Shown here piece by piece: positions 27,894-36,157 of a stretch of 64,000 nucleotides of DNA. The DNA comes from Neisseria sp. (lineage in GTDB: Bacteria; Pseudomonadota; Gammaproteobacteria; Burkholderiales; Neisseriaceae). The translations under genes were made by a program, and so were the position numbers. The notes beneath the pieces are model-generated. The model had not been told where the DNA came from, searched no databases, and was given only the letters and a program-made list of their open reading frames with translations. The DNA lies in the NCBI GenBank assembly GCA_030528455.1, contig JAUMYW010000008.1:1-64000 (forward strand), in the 5' to 3' direction. Within the stretch, counting starts at the first letter, position 1, and each line of letters opens with the position of its first letter.

Positions 27894-29592
27894 GATGTTG
27901 TCCTTGCTGGTAAACGGCTTCCAAAGCCTGTTGTTGGCGGAACAGCCGCGCATACAAACCGTCTTGCCGCAGCAGTTCGTCATGTAGGCCCTGTTCCGCC
28001 ACCCGGCCACGGTCGAACACATACACCCGGTCGGCTTGAACGGCGGCGCTGAGACGGTGCGACACCATCACCAGGGTTTTATGCCGTTTCAGGCGGGCAA
28101 AGGTCTGCAAAATCAGCTGCTCGCTATCGATATTGCTGGCGGCCTCATCCAGCAAATAGGCATCGGCATCGTAAAGCAATGCCCGCGCCAGTGCCAGCCT
28201 TTGTACCTGGCCGCCGGAAAGATTGCGTCCCTGTTCCAGCAGCATCATATCCAGGCCGCCGTTGGTGCGCACAAAACTGTCGAGATTCACCGGGGCCAGT
28301 ACCGCATACAGCGCGGCATCGTCGGCTTCGGGACGAACCATCAGCAAATTGTCGCGCAGGCTGCCTGAAAACACATGGCTGTGGTGGCCTACCCAGCACA
28401 CCCGTTGATGCACATCGTCGCGATTCCAATCATCCAGCGGCCGTCCGTTGAGATACACCGTCTGCGACGGCGCGGTTTGCAAACCGGCCAGCAGCGAAAC
28501 CACTGTCGATTTGCCGCTGCCGCTGGGTCCTACCAGCACTGTCAGATCGCCCGGTTGCGCGCTGATATTCACGTTTTCCAATACCGGCTCGCCGTCGGCA
28601 TAGGCGAAATGCAAATTGTCGGTGCGAAACGACAAGGGCGGTTGCAAACGGGCTGTTGCCGTTGTTTTCGGTGTTTCCGGGCTGTCTAGCAGGCTGAAAA
28701 TCTGGTCTGATGCGCTCAAGCCGGTCATCGCCACATGGAAATAAGAACCCCAGAGGTGCAGTGGCAGGAAGAACTCCACCGCCAAAATCAGAAAGACAAT
28801 CAGTGCCGCCAAACTCACCTGCCCGGCCTGAAACTGCCACGGCACCACCCCGATGCCCGCCGCCGCGCCCTCATAGGCCAGAATATCCATCCGCGACACT
28901 GAATTGAGCTGCATCAGCAGCACCCGCATGGTGATTTGGCGGAATCGCTGCGCATCCTGATGCATCAGCGCTGCCTGATGGCCGTCGTCCTGAAACACTT
29001 TCAGTGTGGGCAAACCCTGCAAATTGTCGAGAAAACGGCTGCTCAAATGGGTGTATTCGCCCCAGTAGCGGTGAAACAGCTTTTTGGCGGTGATGTTCAC
29101 CGCCGCAATCGACAGCGGAATCAGCGGCACGCACAACAGCAGCGTGAGTGCCGCCGGCCAGTTGAACCACACCAGGAGTGCAAACAGCGTTAGCGATGCC
29201 AGCAGGCTGTAATAAAACTGCGGAACATAGCGGCCGAAAAACACTTCCAGCTGCTCCACGCCTTCAGCCGCCGACTGGATGGTGGCTGCAGTGCTCGGCG
29301 GCGGCTCGCTGCGCCCGTACAGCCGAATCAGTTTGTGATAAAGCAGCAGGTGCAGGCGGTGTTTGATTTGATGGCTGGCCAAATAGCTGTAATGCACTGC
29401 TTGCCGGCCGCTAAACGCACGCAGCAGCAGAGCGGCCAAGAGGCACAGCAGCAGCCAAACCGTATCACCTGTTTGCCCACCGCCCTGCCAAGCCGTCTGC
29501 AGCTGCGCCGGTTGAAGCCGCTCACCGCCGGTACAGCTGCAGACGGCATCGAACAGCCCGTTTAAGCCCTTGGTACTCGGCAGGAAAGACAA
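27886..29592 (-). CDS. Fused ABC transporter ATPase/permease, probably lacking its first helix
   Basis: Up to 568 codons. The permease half (DVWLLL-like first visible helix, QFYYSLLASLTLFALLVW, GLPTLKVFQDDGHQ) and a complete nucleotide-binding domain are present: GPSGSGKST, LSGGQVQRLALARAL, AYLLDEAASNID and SHR. Pairs of such genes occur in siderophore importers of the YbtP/YbtQ type and in CydDC. The nearby Fur-box and barrel remnant favour iron, as inference. The only start is a TTG at 29592 without a ribosome site, no helix precedes residue 40, and a facing DUS pair lies in the first 34 codons. I suspect 5' truncation. Its partner gene is broken. Confidence 0.6.
   Translation of the reverse strand: MSFLPSTKGLNGLFDAVCSCTGGERLQPAQLQTAWQGGGQTGDTVWLLLCLLAALLLRAFSGRQAVHYSYLASHQIKHRLHLLLYHKLIRLYGRSEPPPSTAATIQSAAEGVEQLEVFFGRYVPQFYYSLLASLTLFALLVWFNWPAALTLLLCVPLIPLSIAAVNITAKKLFHRYWGEYTHLSSRFLDNLQGLPTLKVFQDDGHQAALMHQDAQRFRQITMRVLLMQLNSVSRMDILAYEGAAAGIGVVPWQFQAGQVSLAALIVFLILAVEFFLPLHLWGSYFHVAMTGLSASDQIFSLLDSPETPKTTATARLQPPLSFRTDNLHFAYADGEPVLENVNISAQPGDLTVLVGPSGSGKSTVVSLLAGLQTAPSQTVYLNGRPLDDWNRDDVHQRVCWVGHHSHVFSGSLRDNLLMVRPEADDAALYAVLAPVNLDSFVRTNGGLDMMLLEQGRNLSGGQVQRLALARALLYDADAYLLDEAASNIDSEQLILQTFARLKRHKTLVMVSHRLSAAVQADRVYVFDRGRVAEQGLHDELLRQDGLYARLFRQQQALEAVYQQGQHHD
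29492..29547. repeat. Facing DUS pair inside the apparent 5' end of the ABC gene
   Basis: GCCGTCTGCA (29492-29501) and TGCAGACGGC (29538-29547). Such pairs elsewhere in this window lie between genes. Confidence 0.8.
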
Positions 29593-29620
29593 TATTTACG
29601 TCTGCAAGGACTGCCGGCGG

Positions 29621-29980
29621 TTAAAACGCATAGTTCAGCTTCAACATGGCCTCGCGGCTTCGGTAGTCGTTTACCCAAGAACTGCTGCGGTTGCGCGTGT
29701 GTTTGAGCGACAATACCGGGCTAAACCCCCGCCAAAGCGGCTTGGTCGGTTTGATGTCCAGTTGGTAGGTTTGTGTGGTGTCGCGGCGGCGGGTTTACAG
29801 CCAGGCATGCTCGGCGCGGTAGCCGCTGCGGCGCAGACTGGCTTGCAAGGTGGTTTCCAGCCTCTGCCCCCAAGTTTTGCTCACACCCAAGCGCAGGCCG
29901 TGGCGGCGGCCAGTGCTACAATCATGGGCTTGGGTAACAAACAAGGCGGAAAACGGCGTGCAGTCATGGTTAAACTTCTT
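29621..29980 (-). pseudogene. C-terminal remnant of an outer-membrane barrel (Slam/DUF560-like)
   Basis: The minus-strand frame ending at TAA 29621 reads as alternating barrel strands (RLGVSKTWGQRLETTLQASLR, YQLDIKPTKPLW, FSPVLSLKHTRNRSSS, AMLKLNYAF) and ends in Phe, the outer-membrane insertion signal. The strand-turn pattern G-x-x-P-x-L, H-x-x-T/N-x-S and a tyrosine-arginine stretch before the last strand resemble the barrel end of surface lipoprotein assembly modulators. A TAA at 29795-29797 interrupts it, and no start or N-terminal TPR part exists. It lies 28 bp upstream of the ABC gene on the same strand, so they were probably one locus. Confidence 0.6.
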
Positions 29981-30077
29981 TCAAAATCCGGTTGTGTTAT
30001 TACGGCCTGCCGGGCAGGTTTGCTCGGGAATAGTCTGGAAAATGATTAAAATTGTGTAAATTTTTGCAATTTTATAT

Positions 30078-30096
30078 GATTATAAAAATCATTATT
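30078..30096 (-). promoter_or_regulatory. Fur-box candidate upstream of the decayed ABC/barrel locus
   Basis: gattataaaaatcattatt matches the 19-bp E. coli Fur consensus (GATAATGATAATCATTATC) at 15 of 19 positions by my count. It sits in an AT-rich stretch about 100 bp upstream of the barrel remnant. The spacer 29981-30465 holds no gene I can support; a 69-codon frame at 30188-30397 resembles nothing known. Confidence 0.5.
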
Positions 30097-30426
30097 AATA
30101 TTAAATATGAAACTTCTGATTAATATTCTTTATTTGTGGTGTGAATCATACATAGTTGATATCTGATGGCCGGTTTGCTGTTGGGACTTGTTTGGTCGGA
30201 CGGGATTGGGCCTTCCGGATTTGCGTTTCGTTTTATGCTTGCTGATTATGATGGAGGGATTTGCGGAATGCGGCAGGATGCAGACGGCATCGGGGAATAG
30301 GTATGGAAGCAGAGTGGTGTCGGATGGTTTTGGGAGAGATATTTGCTTTATGCGACAGCCGTCAGCGGGGGAGAATGTCTCTGCATATGTCGAATAGAGA
30401 ATAACGGGGGAACAGTTGTGAAAAAC

Positions 30427-30454
30427 ATGCCGTCGTAATGTTTGCAGACGGCAT
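30427..30454 (-). terminator. Hairpin behind proQ
   Basis: atgccgtc (30427-30434) pairs with gacggcat (30447-30454); the right half carries a full DUS, the left only its first part. It is 12 bp past the proQ stop. Confidence 0.5.
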
Positions 30455-30465
30455 GTTTTGCTTGA

Positions 30466-30909
30466 TTATTTGTTTTCGGCGGCCGGATATTCGAGGTTTT
30501 CGGACGGAGACGGGGCGGTGTGTTCCGTTTGTGTTTCGGCCTGTTTGGCGGCATGCCGTTCCAAGGCTTCTTTTACGGCAGGATGTTGGGAGGCGATTTT
30601 TTGCTCTTCTTCGCTGACTTCGCCTTTGAAGCGGTTATTCAAATCAAAACGTTTTCCGCCGCGTGCCAGGGCTTTCAGATAACGCGGACGGCGACAGTGG
30701 TTGGCCAGTACGCGGGCAATCAAGGAGGAATCATATTGCGGCAGGGCGGCAATCAAATCTTGGTCGATGCCGACGGCCAGGGGTTTGAAGCGTTTGAAAA
30801 CATCGTATTTGCCGTAGATGTGGTCGGCGATCATTTCGGTTTGTTTCTTTTTGCTCATGGTTTGCACAGCGGATTTCAGGGCTGCGCCCAAAGCGGTTTC
30901 TTGTGTCAT
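30466..30909 (-). CDS. proQ: RNA chaperone ProQ (minimal FinO-domain form)
   Basis: 147 residues made up almost only of a FinO/ProQ domain (KPLAVGIDQDLIAALPQYDSSLIARVLANHC...YLKALARGGKRFDLNN), followed by a short acidic, low-complexity tail. This matches the compact ProQ of N. meningitidis, which binds sRNAs and mRNA 3' ends and shapes their stability. E. coli ProQ has an extra C-terminal domain absent here. It lies downstream of recN's end with opposite spacing but the same strand. Confidence 0.88.
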   Translation of the reverse strand: MTQETALGAALKSAVQTMSKKKQTEMIADHIYGKYDVFKRFKPLAVGIDQDLIAALPQYDSSLIARVLANHCRRPRYLKALARGGKRFDLNNRFKGEVSEEEQKIASQHPAVKEALERHAAKQAETQTEHTAPSPSENLEYPAAENK

Positions 30910-31023
30910 CGGATTATTCCTTGCGAGTCGGATTGGGCAGGCTGGATGCCGCCTGTTGTTTATCGGGCGGCATTTTAGCCTAAATATTGCTTTGGGTTAA
31001 GTTTTTTCGGGAAAAGAGACGAG

Positions 31024-31064
31024 ATGCCGTCTGTATATATGGTTTGGATTGGTGCAGACGGCAT
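31024..31064 (-). terminator. DUS-based hairpin behind recN
   Basis: atgccgtctg (31024-31033) and the reverse complement within tgcagacggcat (31053-31064), 38 bp past the recN stop. The left copy is a degenerate DUS (ends GTA). Confidence 0.5.
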
Positions 31065-31101
31065 GATTGGATAGCATTTTGTTGGTTTTGCTGCAGGATA
31101 A

Positions 31102-32766
31102 TCAGCTATGTATTTGGGATGAGAGCATTTCCGCAGCGTGTTGCAGGGTGGTTTCGGTGATTTTTTCGCCGCCGAGCATGCGGGCGATTTCGCCGATGCG
31201 GTTTTGCTTGTCCAAGATGTTGATGCTGCTGACGGTCTGCCCGTCTTTGTGGTGTTTGCAGACTTGCCAATGTTGCTCGCCGCAGGCGGCAACTTGGGGC
31301 AGATGGGTAACAGCCAGTACTTGATGCTGTATGCCCAAACTGCGTAATGCTTTACCGACTGTTTCGGCTACGCTGCCGCCGATGCCGGTATCCACTTCGT
31401 CGAAAATCAGAGTCGGCACTTGTGTGTAGCGGCTGGTAACAACTTGCAGGGCCAAGCTGATGCGGGCCAACTCTCCGCCTGATGCGACTTTGTTCAGCGG
31501 ACGTAAAGGCGTACCTTGATTCGCGGCAACCAGGTATCGGACGTGGTCGCAACCGTGTGAGGCCGGTGGGGCGGGTAGAAGTTCGATATCGAATTGTGCG
31601 CCTTTCATGGAGAGTTCCTGCATGCGTCCGGCGGTTTCGGCCGAGAGCCGGACGGCGGCTTCGCGCCGGGCGGCGGACAATTGTTCTGCTGTCTGCAGAT
31701 AAGATGCTTTGTGTTGCTCTGCTGCTGCGGCCAAGGTTTCTGTATCGGCGGCGGCTTCCAGATTTTGCAGGGCGGTTCCGATGTCGCGCAGACGGGCGGG
31801 CAGTTCTTCCGGTTCGATACGGTATTTTCGAGCCATGCCCATCAGTTCGGCCATGCGTTCTTCTTGGGCGGCCAATTCGGACGGATTGATTTCAATCCGT
31901 CCTGCAACTGTATGCAGATTGTCGGCGGCTTCACCCAATTCGGCTTCAGCTGCTGCCAAGCGGTCAAGAGCTTCGGAAAAACAAGGTTCGATGCCGCTGA
32001 GCGGTTCGAGTAGTTTTTGACAACGGTAAATCAGTGATTGGATGCCGTTGTCGCCGTTAATCAGTTCGTCGCTTTGGTGGGCAGCTTGCAGCAGTTCGGC
32101 GGCATGAGCCAGAACATCATGGCTTTGGTTTAGACTTTCCCATTCGCCGTCGACCGGCTGCAGACGGCTCAGTTCCTGATACTGCCATTCCAAACGTTCG
32201 TACTCAATTTGGCGGCTTTCTCTTTGCGTTCGGGCTTCTTCCAAAGCACGTTCTGCCTGCTGCCAGGCCTGATAATGCTGTCTGTTTGCCGAGAGCAGGG
32301 CTTGATTGCCAGCGAAAGCGTCCAATAATTCGCGTTGGGCGGATTCCTGATTGAGAGAATGGTGGGCATTTTGTCCGTGAATGTCGATCAGCCTGCTGCC
32401 AATCTGCTTTAATTGGGATAATGTAACATTTTGATTATTAACAAAAGCACGGCTTTTCCCTTTTGTGTCGATGATGCGGCGTATGGACAATTCCTCCGAA
32501 TCTTCGTCCAAGAGACCCTGTTCTCGCAATTCGCTTTGCAATTGGGGAAGTTTGCCGATATCGAACAGGGCAGACAGTTTGGCTTCGGCTGTACCGCTGC
32601 GGATTTGGCTGTAATCGGCTTTATCGCCCAACAGCAGGCCGATGGCATCTAGCGTAATGGATTTTCCGGCACCGGTTTCGCCTGTTAAAACAGTAAAGCC
32701 GGGCTGAAAATCCAAATTGAGTTGGTCGACGATAACAAAATCTTGCAGGGATAGGCTCAGCAGCAT
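31102..32766 (-). CDS. recN: DNA repair protein RecN
   Basis: SMC-like ATPase that acts in double-strand break repair and in recombination after DNA uptake. 554 residues, the RecN norm. The Walker A motif GETGAGKSI is near residue 30. A long central coiled coil (roughly 150-370) follows, then the signature ASGGELARISLALQVV and Walker B TLIFDEVDTGIGG, and the late LAVTHLPQVAACGEQHW. In Neisseria RecN contributes to transformation and oxidative resistance. It has its own strong upstream promoter candidate and is separated from nadK by 134 AT-rich bp. Confidence 0.96.
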   Translation of the reverse strand: MLLSLSLQDFVIVDQLNLDFQPGFTVLTGETGAGKSITLDAIGLLLGDKADYSQIRSGTAEAKLSALFDIGKLPQLQSELREQGLLDEDSEELSIRRIIDTKGKSRAFVNNQNVTLSQLKQIGSRLIDIHGQNAHHSLNQESAQRELLDAFAGNQALLSANRQHYQAWQQAERALEEARTQRESRQIEYERLEWQYQELSRLQPVDGEWESLNQSHDVLAHAAELLQAAHQSDELINGDNGIQSLIYRCQKLLEPLSGIEPCFSEALDRLAAAEAELGEAADNLHTVAGRIEINPSELAAQEERMAELMGMARKYRIEPEELPARLRDIGTALQNLEAAADTETLAAAAEQHKASYLQTAEQLSAARREAAVRLSAETAGRMQELSMKGAQFDIELLPAPPASHGCDHVRYLVAANQGTPLRPLNKVASGGELARISLALQVVTSRYTQVPTLIFDEVDTGIGGSVAETVGKALRSLGIQHQVLAVTHLPQVAACGEQHWQVCKHHKDGQTVSSINILDKQNRIGEIARMLGGEKITETTLQHAAEMLSSQIHS

Positions 32767-32809
32767 AGGGAATCCTGACTGAAAAAGATAATAAATTTAG
32801 ATTTTTCGT

Positions 32810-32838
32810 ATTTTAGCTAAGATTTTCCATAGTTTCAA
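32810..32838 (-). promoter_or_regulatory. Candidate recN promoter
   Basis: On the minus strand, TTGAAA (32833-32838), exactly 17 bp, then TAAAAT (32810-32815), about 44 bp before the recN ATG. No LexA-type palindrome is seen. Confidence 0.6.
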
Positions 32839-32900
32839 TATAGTTTTTTCTTAGTTTTGGTGTTTTTTCCGACTTTTGAAGTGTTTTGATGAAATGTTTT

Positions 32901-33809
32901 TCAGCGGATTTGCGAAATCGGCACAAGCTGTTCACCCCAATGCAGTTTCTGGCGCAGGGTTTTGTAATATTGGTAAGTGTTGGGGTGGAGAACGCGCAGG
33001 GCGTTACGGTAACGGCGGATACGGATGTTGTCTCCGCTTTGGATGTCGATATAAGACTGTCCGTCGAAATGTACGCGCGCATCGCCTGCTTTGGTAATCA
33101 AAACATCGATTTCGCAGGTATCCGCGATGGCAATCGGGCGGTTGGTCATGGATTGCGGGCAAATGGGTACCAGGGTAAATGCTCTCAGGCTGGCTTGCAG
33201 AATGGGGCCGCCGGCGGCCAAGGAGTAGGCGGTAGAGCCGGTAGGCGTAGAAACAATCAGGCCGTCGGAGCGTTGGGTATAAACAAATTCCCGGTTGATA
33301 AAAACTTCAAATTCAATCATTTGTCCTGCACCGCCGCGCGAAATGACGACATCGTTCAAAGCGAGTGAGGAGCGGATACTGCGGCTTTCGCGCATCAGCT
33401 CGGCTTCAAGCAGAATGCGTTCTTCGCGACGGTTTTTGCCGGTCAGCATGCCGGAGATTTCTTTAATCATCTGTTCGCGCGGAACTTGGGTCAAAAAGCC
33501 CAAATGTCCTTGGTTTACACCGATAAGCGGAATGCGGAAAGGGGCGACCAGCCGAGCAACGGAGAGAAATGTGCCGTCTCCGCCGAGAACGATAACCAAA
33601 TCGCACAGTTTGCCGAATTCGTCTTTCCGGCAGATGCGGCAGGAGGACAAATCTTCTTGGCGGACAATGCCGTCTGCAACTGCTTCCTCGTCAACGAATA
33701 CTTCTATTTTGTTGTCTGACAGAAAGCGCACCAATTCGTGCAGGCAGGATTCGATGTGCGGTGTCTGCGGGCGGCTGACGATGCCGATGGATGTGAATTG
33801 ACTGATCAT
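32901..33809 (-). CDS. nadK: NAD kinase
   Basis: Phosphorylates NAD to NADP. The ATG at 33809 (MISQFTSIGIVSRPQTP) gives 302 residues; a GTG four codons upstream is less likely. The catalytic GGDGT motif is in LVIVLGGDGTFLSVAR. GVNQGHLGFLTQV, SDGLIVSTPTGSTAYSLAAGGPI and PICPQSMTNRPI complete the family pattern. The head-to-tail order nadK-recN on the minus strand occurs in many proteobacteria. Confidence 0.96.
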   Translation of the reverse strand: MISQFTSIGIVSRPQTPHIESCLHELVRFLSDNKIEVFVDEEAVADGIVRQEDLSSCRICRKDEFGKLCDLVIVLGGDGTFLSVARLVAPFRIPLIGVNQGHLGFLTQVPREQMIKEISGMLTGKNRREERILLEAELMRESRSIRSSLALNDVVISRGGAGQMIEFEVFINREFVYTQRSDGLIVSTPTGSTAYSLAAGGPILQASLRAFTLVPICPQSMTNRPIAIADTCEIDVLITKAGDARVHFDGQSYIDIQSGDNIRIRRYRNALRVLHPNTYQYYKTLRQKLHWGEQLVPISQIR

Positions 33810-33894
33810 GCTGCGGCTCACGGCTTGCCGTCTGCAAAACGGCGGTTGGACGAAGGGGTTATTTTACCTTGTTTGCGTTTGGCAGACAGGTTTT

Positions 33895-34302
33895 TCAGAA
33901 GGATTGCCGTTTGCGTTTGCGATATTGTTTGAATTTGAAAGTATAGGCGGCAATAACCGGTAAAACGGCCGATACGGTTTTGAAAGGCAGCGAGGCAAAC
34001 CACGGTGTTTCGAACGGATAATCGTTTGCCGGTGTGCCGCCGATGTGCAGACGGCTGACGGCGAACCAGTCCAGAAGCGGAAACCAGCAGGCGGCAGCCA
34101 GACCGAGAAACAGCGGCCAAATCAGGGAGTGTCTGCCGCGCAGCCATAAAAAGAACAGTACGAGCGTCCAAACTGTATTCAGGGCGGCAATCAGCAGGGC
34201 GGTTTGCCCGGGAGCTCCGAACCATGAGGCGGCGAAGTAGGTAAAAACAATCCAGACGGCGGCCAGGATTGCCATAATCAATTCTTCGGGGCGTTTGAAC
34301 AT
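33895..34302 (-). CDS. Small inner-membrane protein of unknown function
   Basis: 135 residues with about four hydrophobic helices (ELIMAILAAVWIVFTYFA, TALLIAALNTVWTLVLFFLWL, LIWPLFLGLAAACWFPLL, TVSAVLPVIAAYTF) and a strongly basic end (KFKQYRKRKRQSF). I do not recognise a family. The ATG at 34302 is divergent from the DUF815 gene across 112 bp. The next gene downstream is nadK, 85 bp away, so a shared transcript is possible. Confidence 0.65.
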   Translation of the reverse strand: MFKRPEELIMAILAAVWIVFTYFAASWFGAPGQTALLIAALNTVWTLVLFFLWLRGRHSLIWPLFLGLAAACWFPLLDWFAVSRLHIGGTPANDYPFETPWFASLPFKTVSAVLPVIAAYTFKFKQYRKRKRQSF

Positions 34303-34414
34303 AAGATGATTCCTTTATTGCGCTGGCGTAAAATATGTCTGAAATATAGCGTGTTGCTGTTGCAGTGGCAAGGGAAGAGGGCTGCTGCGGGGCGTTGTTT
34401 GAACAGGAAGGTAT

Positions 34415-35284
34415 ATGAAAAAAATAGGGAAATTTCTGAATTTGGCAGGAAGCGTGCTGCGTCGGCTGGATGCGTGGCTGCCGCCGGAAACCGGCGGAAC
34501 GGATTGGTCGGCCCGGGCATACCGCTGGCAGCGTATCGGCAATAAAGGCGTGCTGGAAAGCCTGCCCGAACCGCATACTTTTCCGTTGGAGCGTTTGGCG
34601 GCGGTAGACGGACAAACCGCCAAACTGGTGCGCAATACCGAGCAGTTTCTGGCGGGCCGTCCGGCAAACAATGTTTTGCTCAGTGGGGCGCGGGGGACTG
34701 GGAAATCTTCTTTGGTTAAGGCTTTGCTGCACGAATATGCCGACAGGGGGCTGCGTTTGGTGGAGGTTGATAAAAGCGATTTGCTGACTTTGCCTGCGCT
34801 GTTGGGGCTTTTGGTCGGGCGGTCGGAAAAGTTTATCGTGTTTTGCGACGATTTGTCGTTCGAGCAGGGAGAAGACGGTTATAAGGCATTGAAAACGGTA
34901 TTGGACGGAGGTTTGTCGCGGCGTGCTGACAATGTGTTGGTTTATGCGACTTCCAACCGCCGTCATCTGATGCCCGAATATACGGACGAAAACCTTGCCG
35001 TACCGAACGCACGCGGCGAAGTGCATCCGCGCGAGGCGGTGGAGGAAAAAGTGTCTTTGTCCGACCGTTTCGGCTTGTGGCTGAGTTTTTATCCTTTCGG
35101 GCAGGAAGAATATTTGCAGGCGGCGGCCAAGTGGTTGGAATATTTCGGCCTGCCGTTGGATAACGAGGCGCGCGAGGCGGCGTTGAAATGGTCGCTGACG
35201 AGGGGCGGACGTTCGGGACGTGTGGCCTGGCAGTTTGCCTGCGATTGGGCGGGACGTTTGCCCGAGCAGCGAACGGCCGATTGA
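34415..35284 (+). CDS. DUF815 family AAA+-type ATPase
   Basis: 289 residues. The P-loop GARGTGKSSL (about residue 92) and the Walker B-like FIVFCDDLSFE, followed by a YKALKTVLDGGLSRRADNVLVYATSNRRHL block, define DUF815, an AAA+ relative found across bacteria without an assigned role. The C-terminal lid shows RFGLWLSFYPFGQEEYLQ. It starts after an AGGAAGGTAT site. Its stop lies 94 bp before ribE, so it could be the first gene of a short unit, but function is open. Confidence 0.88.
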   Translation: MKKIGKFLNLAGSVLRRLDAWLPPETGGTDWSARAYRWQRIGNKGVLESLPEPHTFPLERLAAVDGQTAKLVRNTEQFLAGRPANNVLLSGARGTGKSSLVKALLHEYADRGLRLVEVDKSDLLTLPALLGLLVGRSEKFIVFCDDLSFEQGEDGYKALKTVLDGGLSRRADNVLVYATSNRRHLMPEYTDENLAVPNARGEVHPREAVEEKVSLSDRFGLWLSFYPFGQEEYLQAAAKWLEYFGLPLDNEAREAALKWSLTRGGRSGRVAWQFACDWAGRLPEQRTAD

Positions 35285-35378
35285 TGTTATGCCGTCCGCA
35301 TTCCGGTGTTTGAAGCTGCAGACGGCTTTGCAGCGTACTTTTGGTGCTACAATGCACGGGTTTTACGAAAGGAAACGC

Positions 35379-36005
35379 ATGTTTACAGGAATTGTGCAGG
35401 GCATGGGCGAAATCGCGGCAGCAGAAGGAGGAGAAGATTTCCGTACGCTGACTGTTTGCTTGCCCGACGGTTTGGCAGACGGTCTGATACCCGGTGCATC
35501 GGTGGCGCACAACGGCTGTTGTCTGACGGTAACGCAGACTGACGGCGACACGGCGCGTTTCGATGTGATGGGCGAAACGCTGGCCAGAACCAATTTGGGC
35601 CGTCTGAAAACGGGCGACAAAGTGAACATCGAACGCGCCGCGAGGTTCGGCGACGAAATCGGCGGCCATGTGATGAGCGGCCATATTATGACGACTGCGG
35701 AAATCCTGCGCGTGGAACAGAACGGGCGCAACCGTACGGTTTGGTTTGCTTTGCCCGAATGCGCCGCCCCTTATGTGTTTGCCAAAGGTTTTGTCGGCTT
35801 GGACGGTTGCAGTCTGACGGTTGGGGAAACGGCGGATGGCGCGTTTAATGTGCACCTGATTCCCGAAACTCTGGAACGTACGCTCTTCGGCACGCGGCAG
35901 GCCGGCGACTGCGTCAATCTGGAAATCGACGCGCACACGCAGGCGGTGGTGGACACCGTTGCCCGAGTGATGGCGGAGCGGAGCCGCAAATCGGATGCCG
36001 TCTGA
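35379..36005 (+). CDS. ribE: Riboflavin synthase alpha subunit
   Basis: Dismutates two lumazine molecules into riboflavin and the pyrimidinedione. The ATG at 35379 (MFTGIVQGMGEI) has a good AAAGGAAACG ribosome site and gives 208 residues; the longer frame from 35220 overlaps the previous gene. Two lumazine-binding repeats are visible: MFTGIVQ...GCCLTVT...GETLARTNLG and GGHVMSGHI...GLDGCSLTVGE...TLERTLFG. ribB follows after 152 bp and ribH is 2.6 kb downstream. No FMN riboswitch elements are seen upstream. Confidence 0.95.
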   Translation: MFTGIVQGMGEIAAAEGGEDFRTLTVCLPDGLADGLIPGASVAHNGCCLTVTQTDGDTARFDVMGETLARTNLGRLKTGDKVNIERAARFGDEIGGHVMSGHIMTTAEILRVEQNGRNRTVWFALPECAAPYVFAKGFVGLDGCSLTVGETADGAFNVHLIPETLERTLFGTRQAGDCVNLEIDAHTQAVVDTVARVMAERSRKSDAV

Positions 36006-36157
36006 AAAACGGGGTTTTTCTGAAAAAGAGGTTTTCAAGTAATTGACAACACAGTTTCAATAAAATTTTTGCGGCCGAAAGCGGTTATCCGAACAATTTC
36101 CGCAAAGCCGAACGAATTTTGTTTCAAATACCAAACGAATCAAGAAAAGTCGAAAAT

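Noticed and set aside
30188-30397. 69-codon frame upstream of proQ
   Set aside because: No similarity, no clear ribosome site, and mixed composition; treated as spacer.
35285-36157. FMN riboswitch near ribE or ribB
   Set aside because: I looked for the RFN element's conserved GGGGCGGGGT- and CCNACCGGCGGT-like blocks upstream of ribE, ribB and ribH and did not see them.
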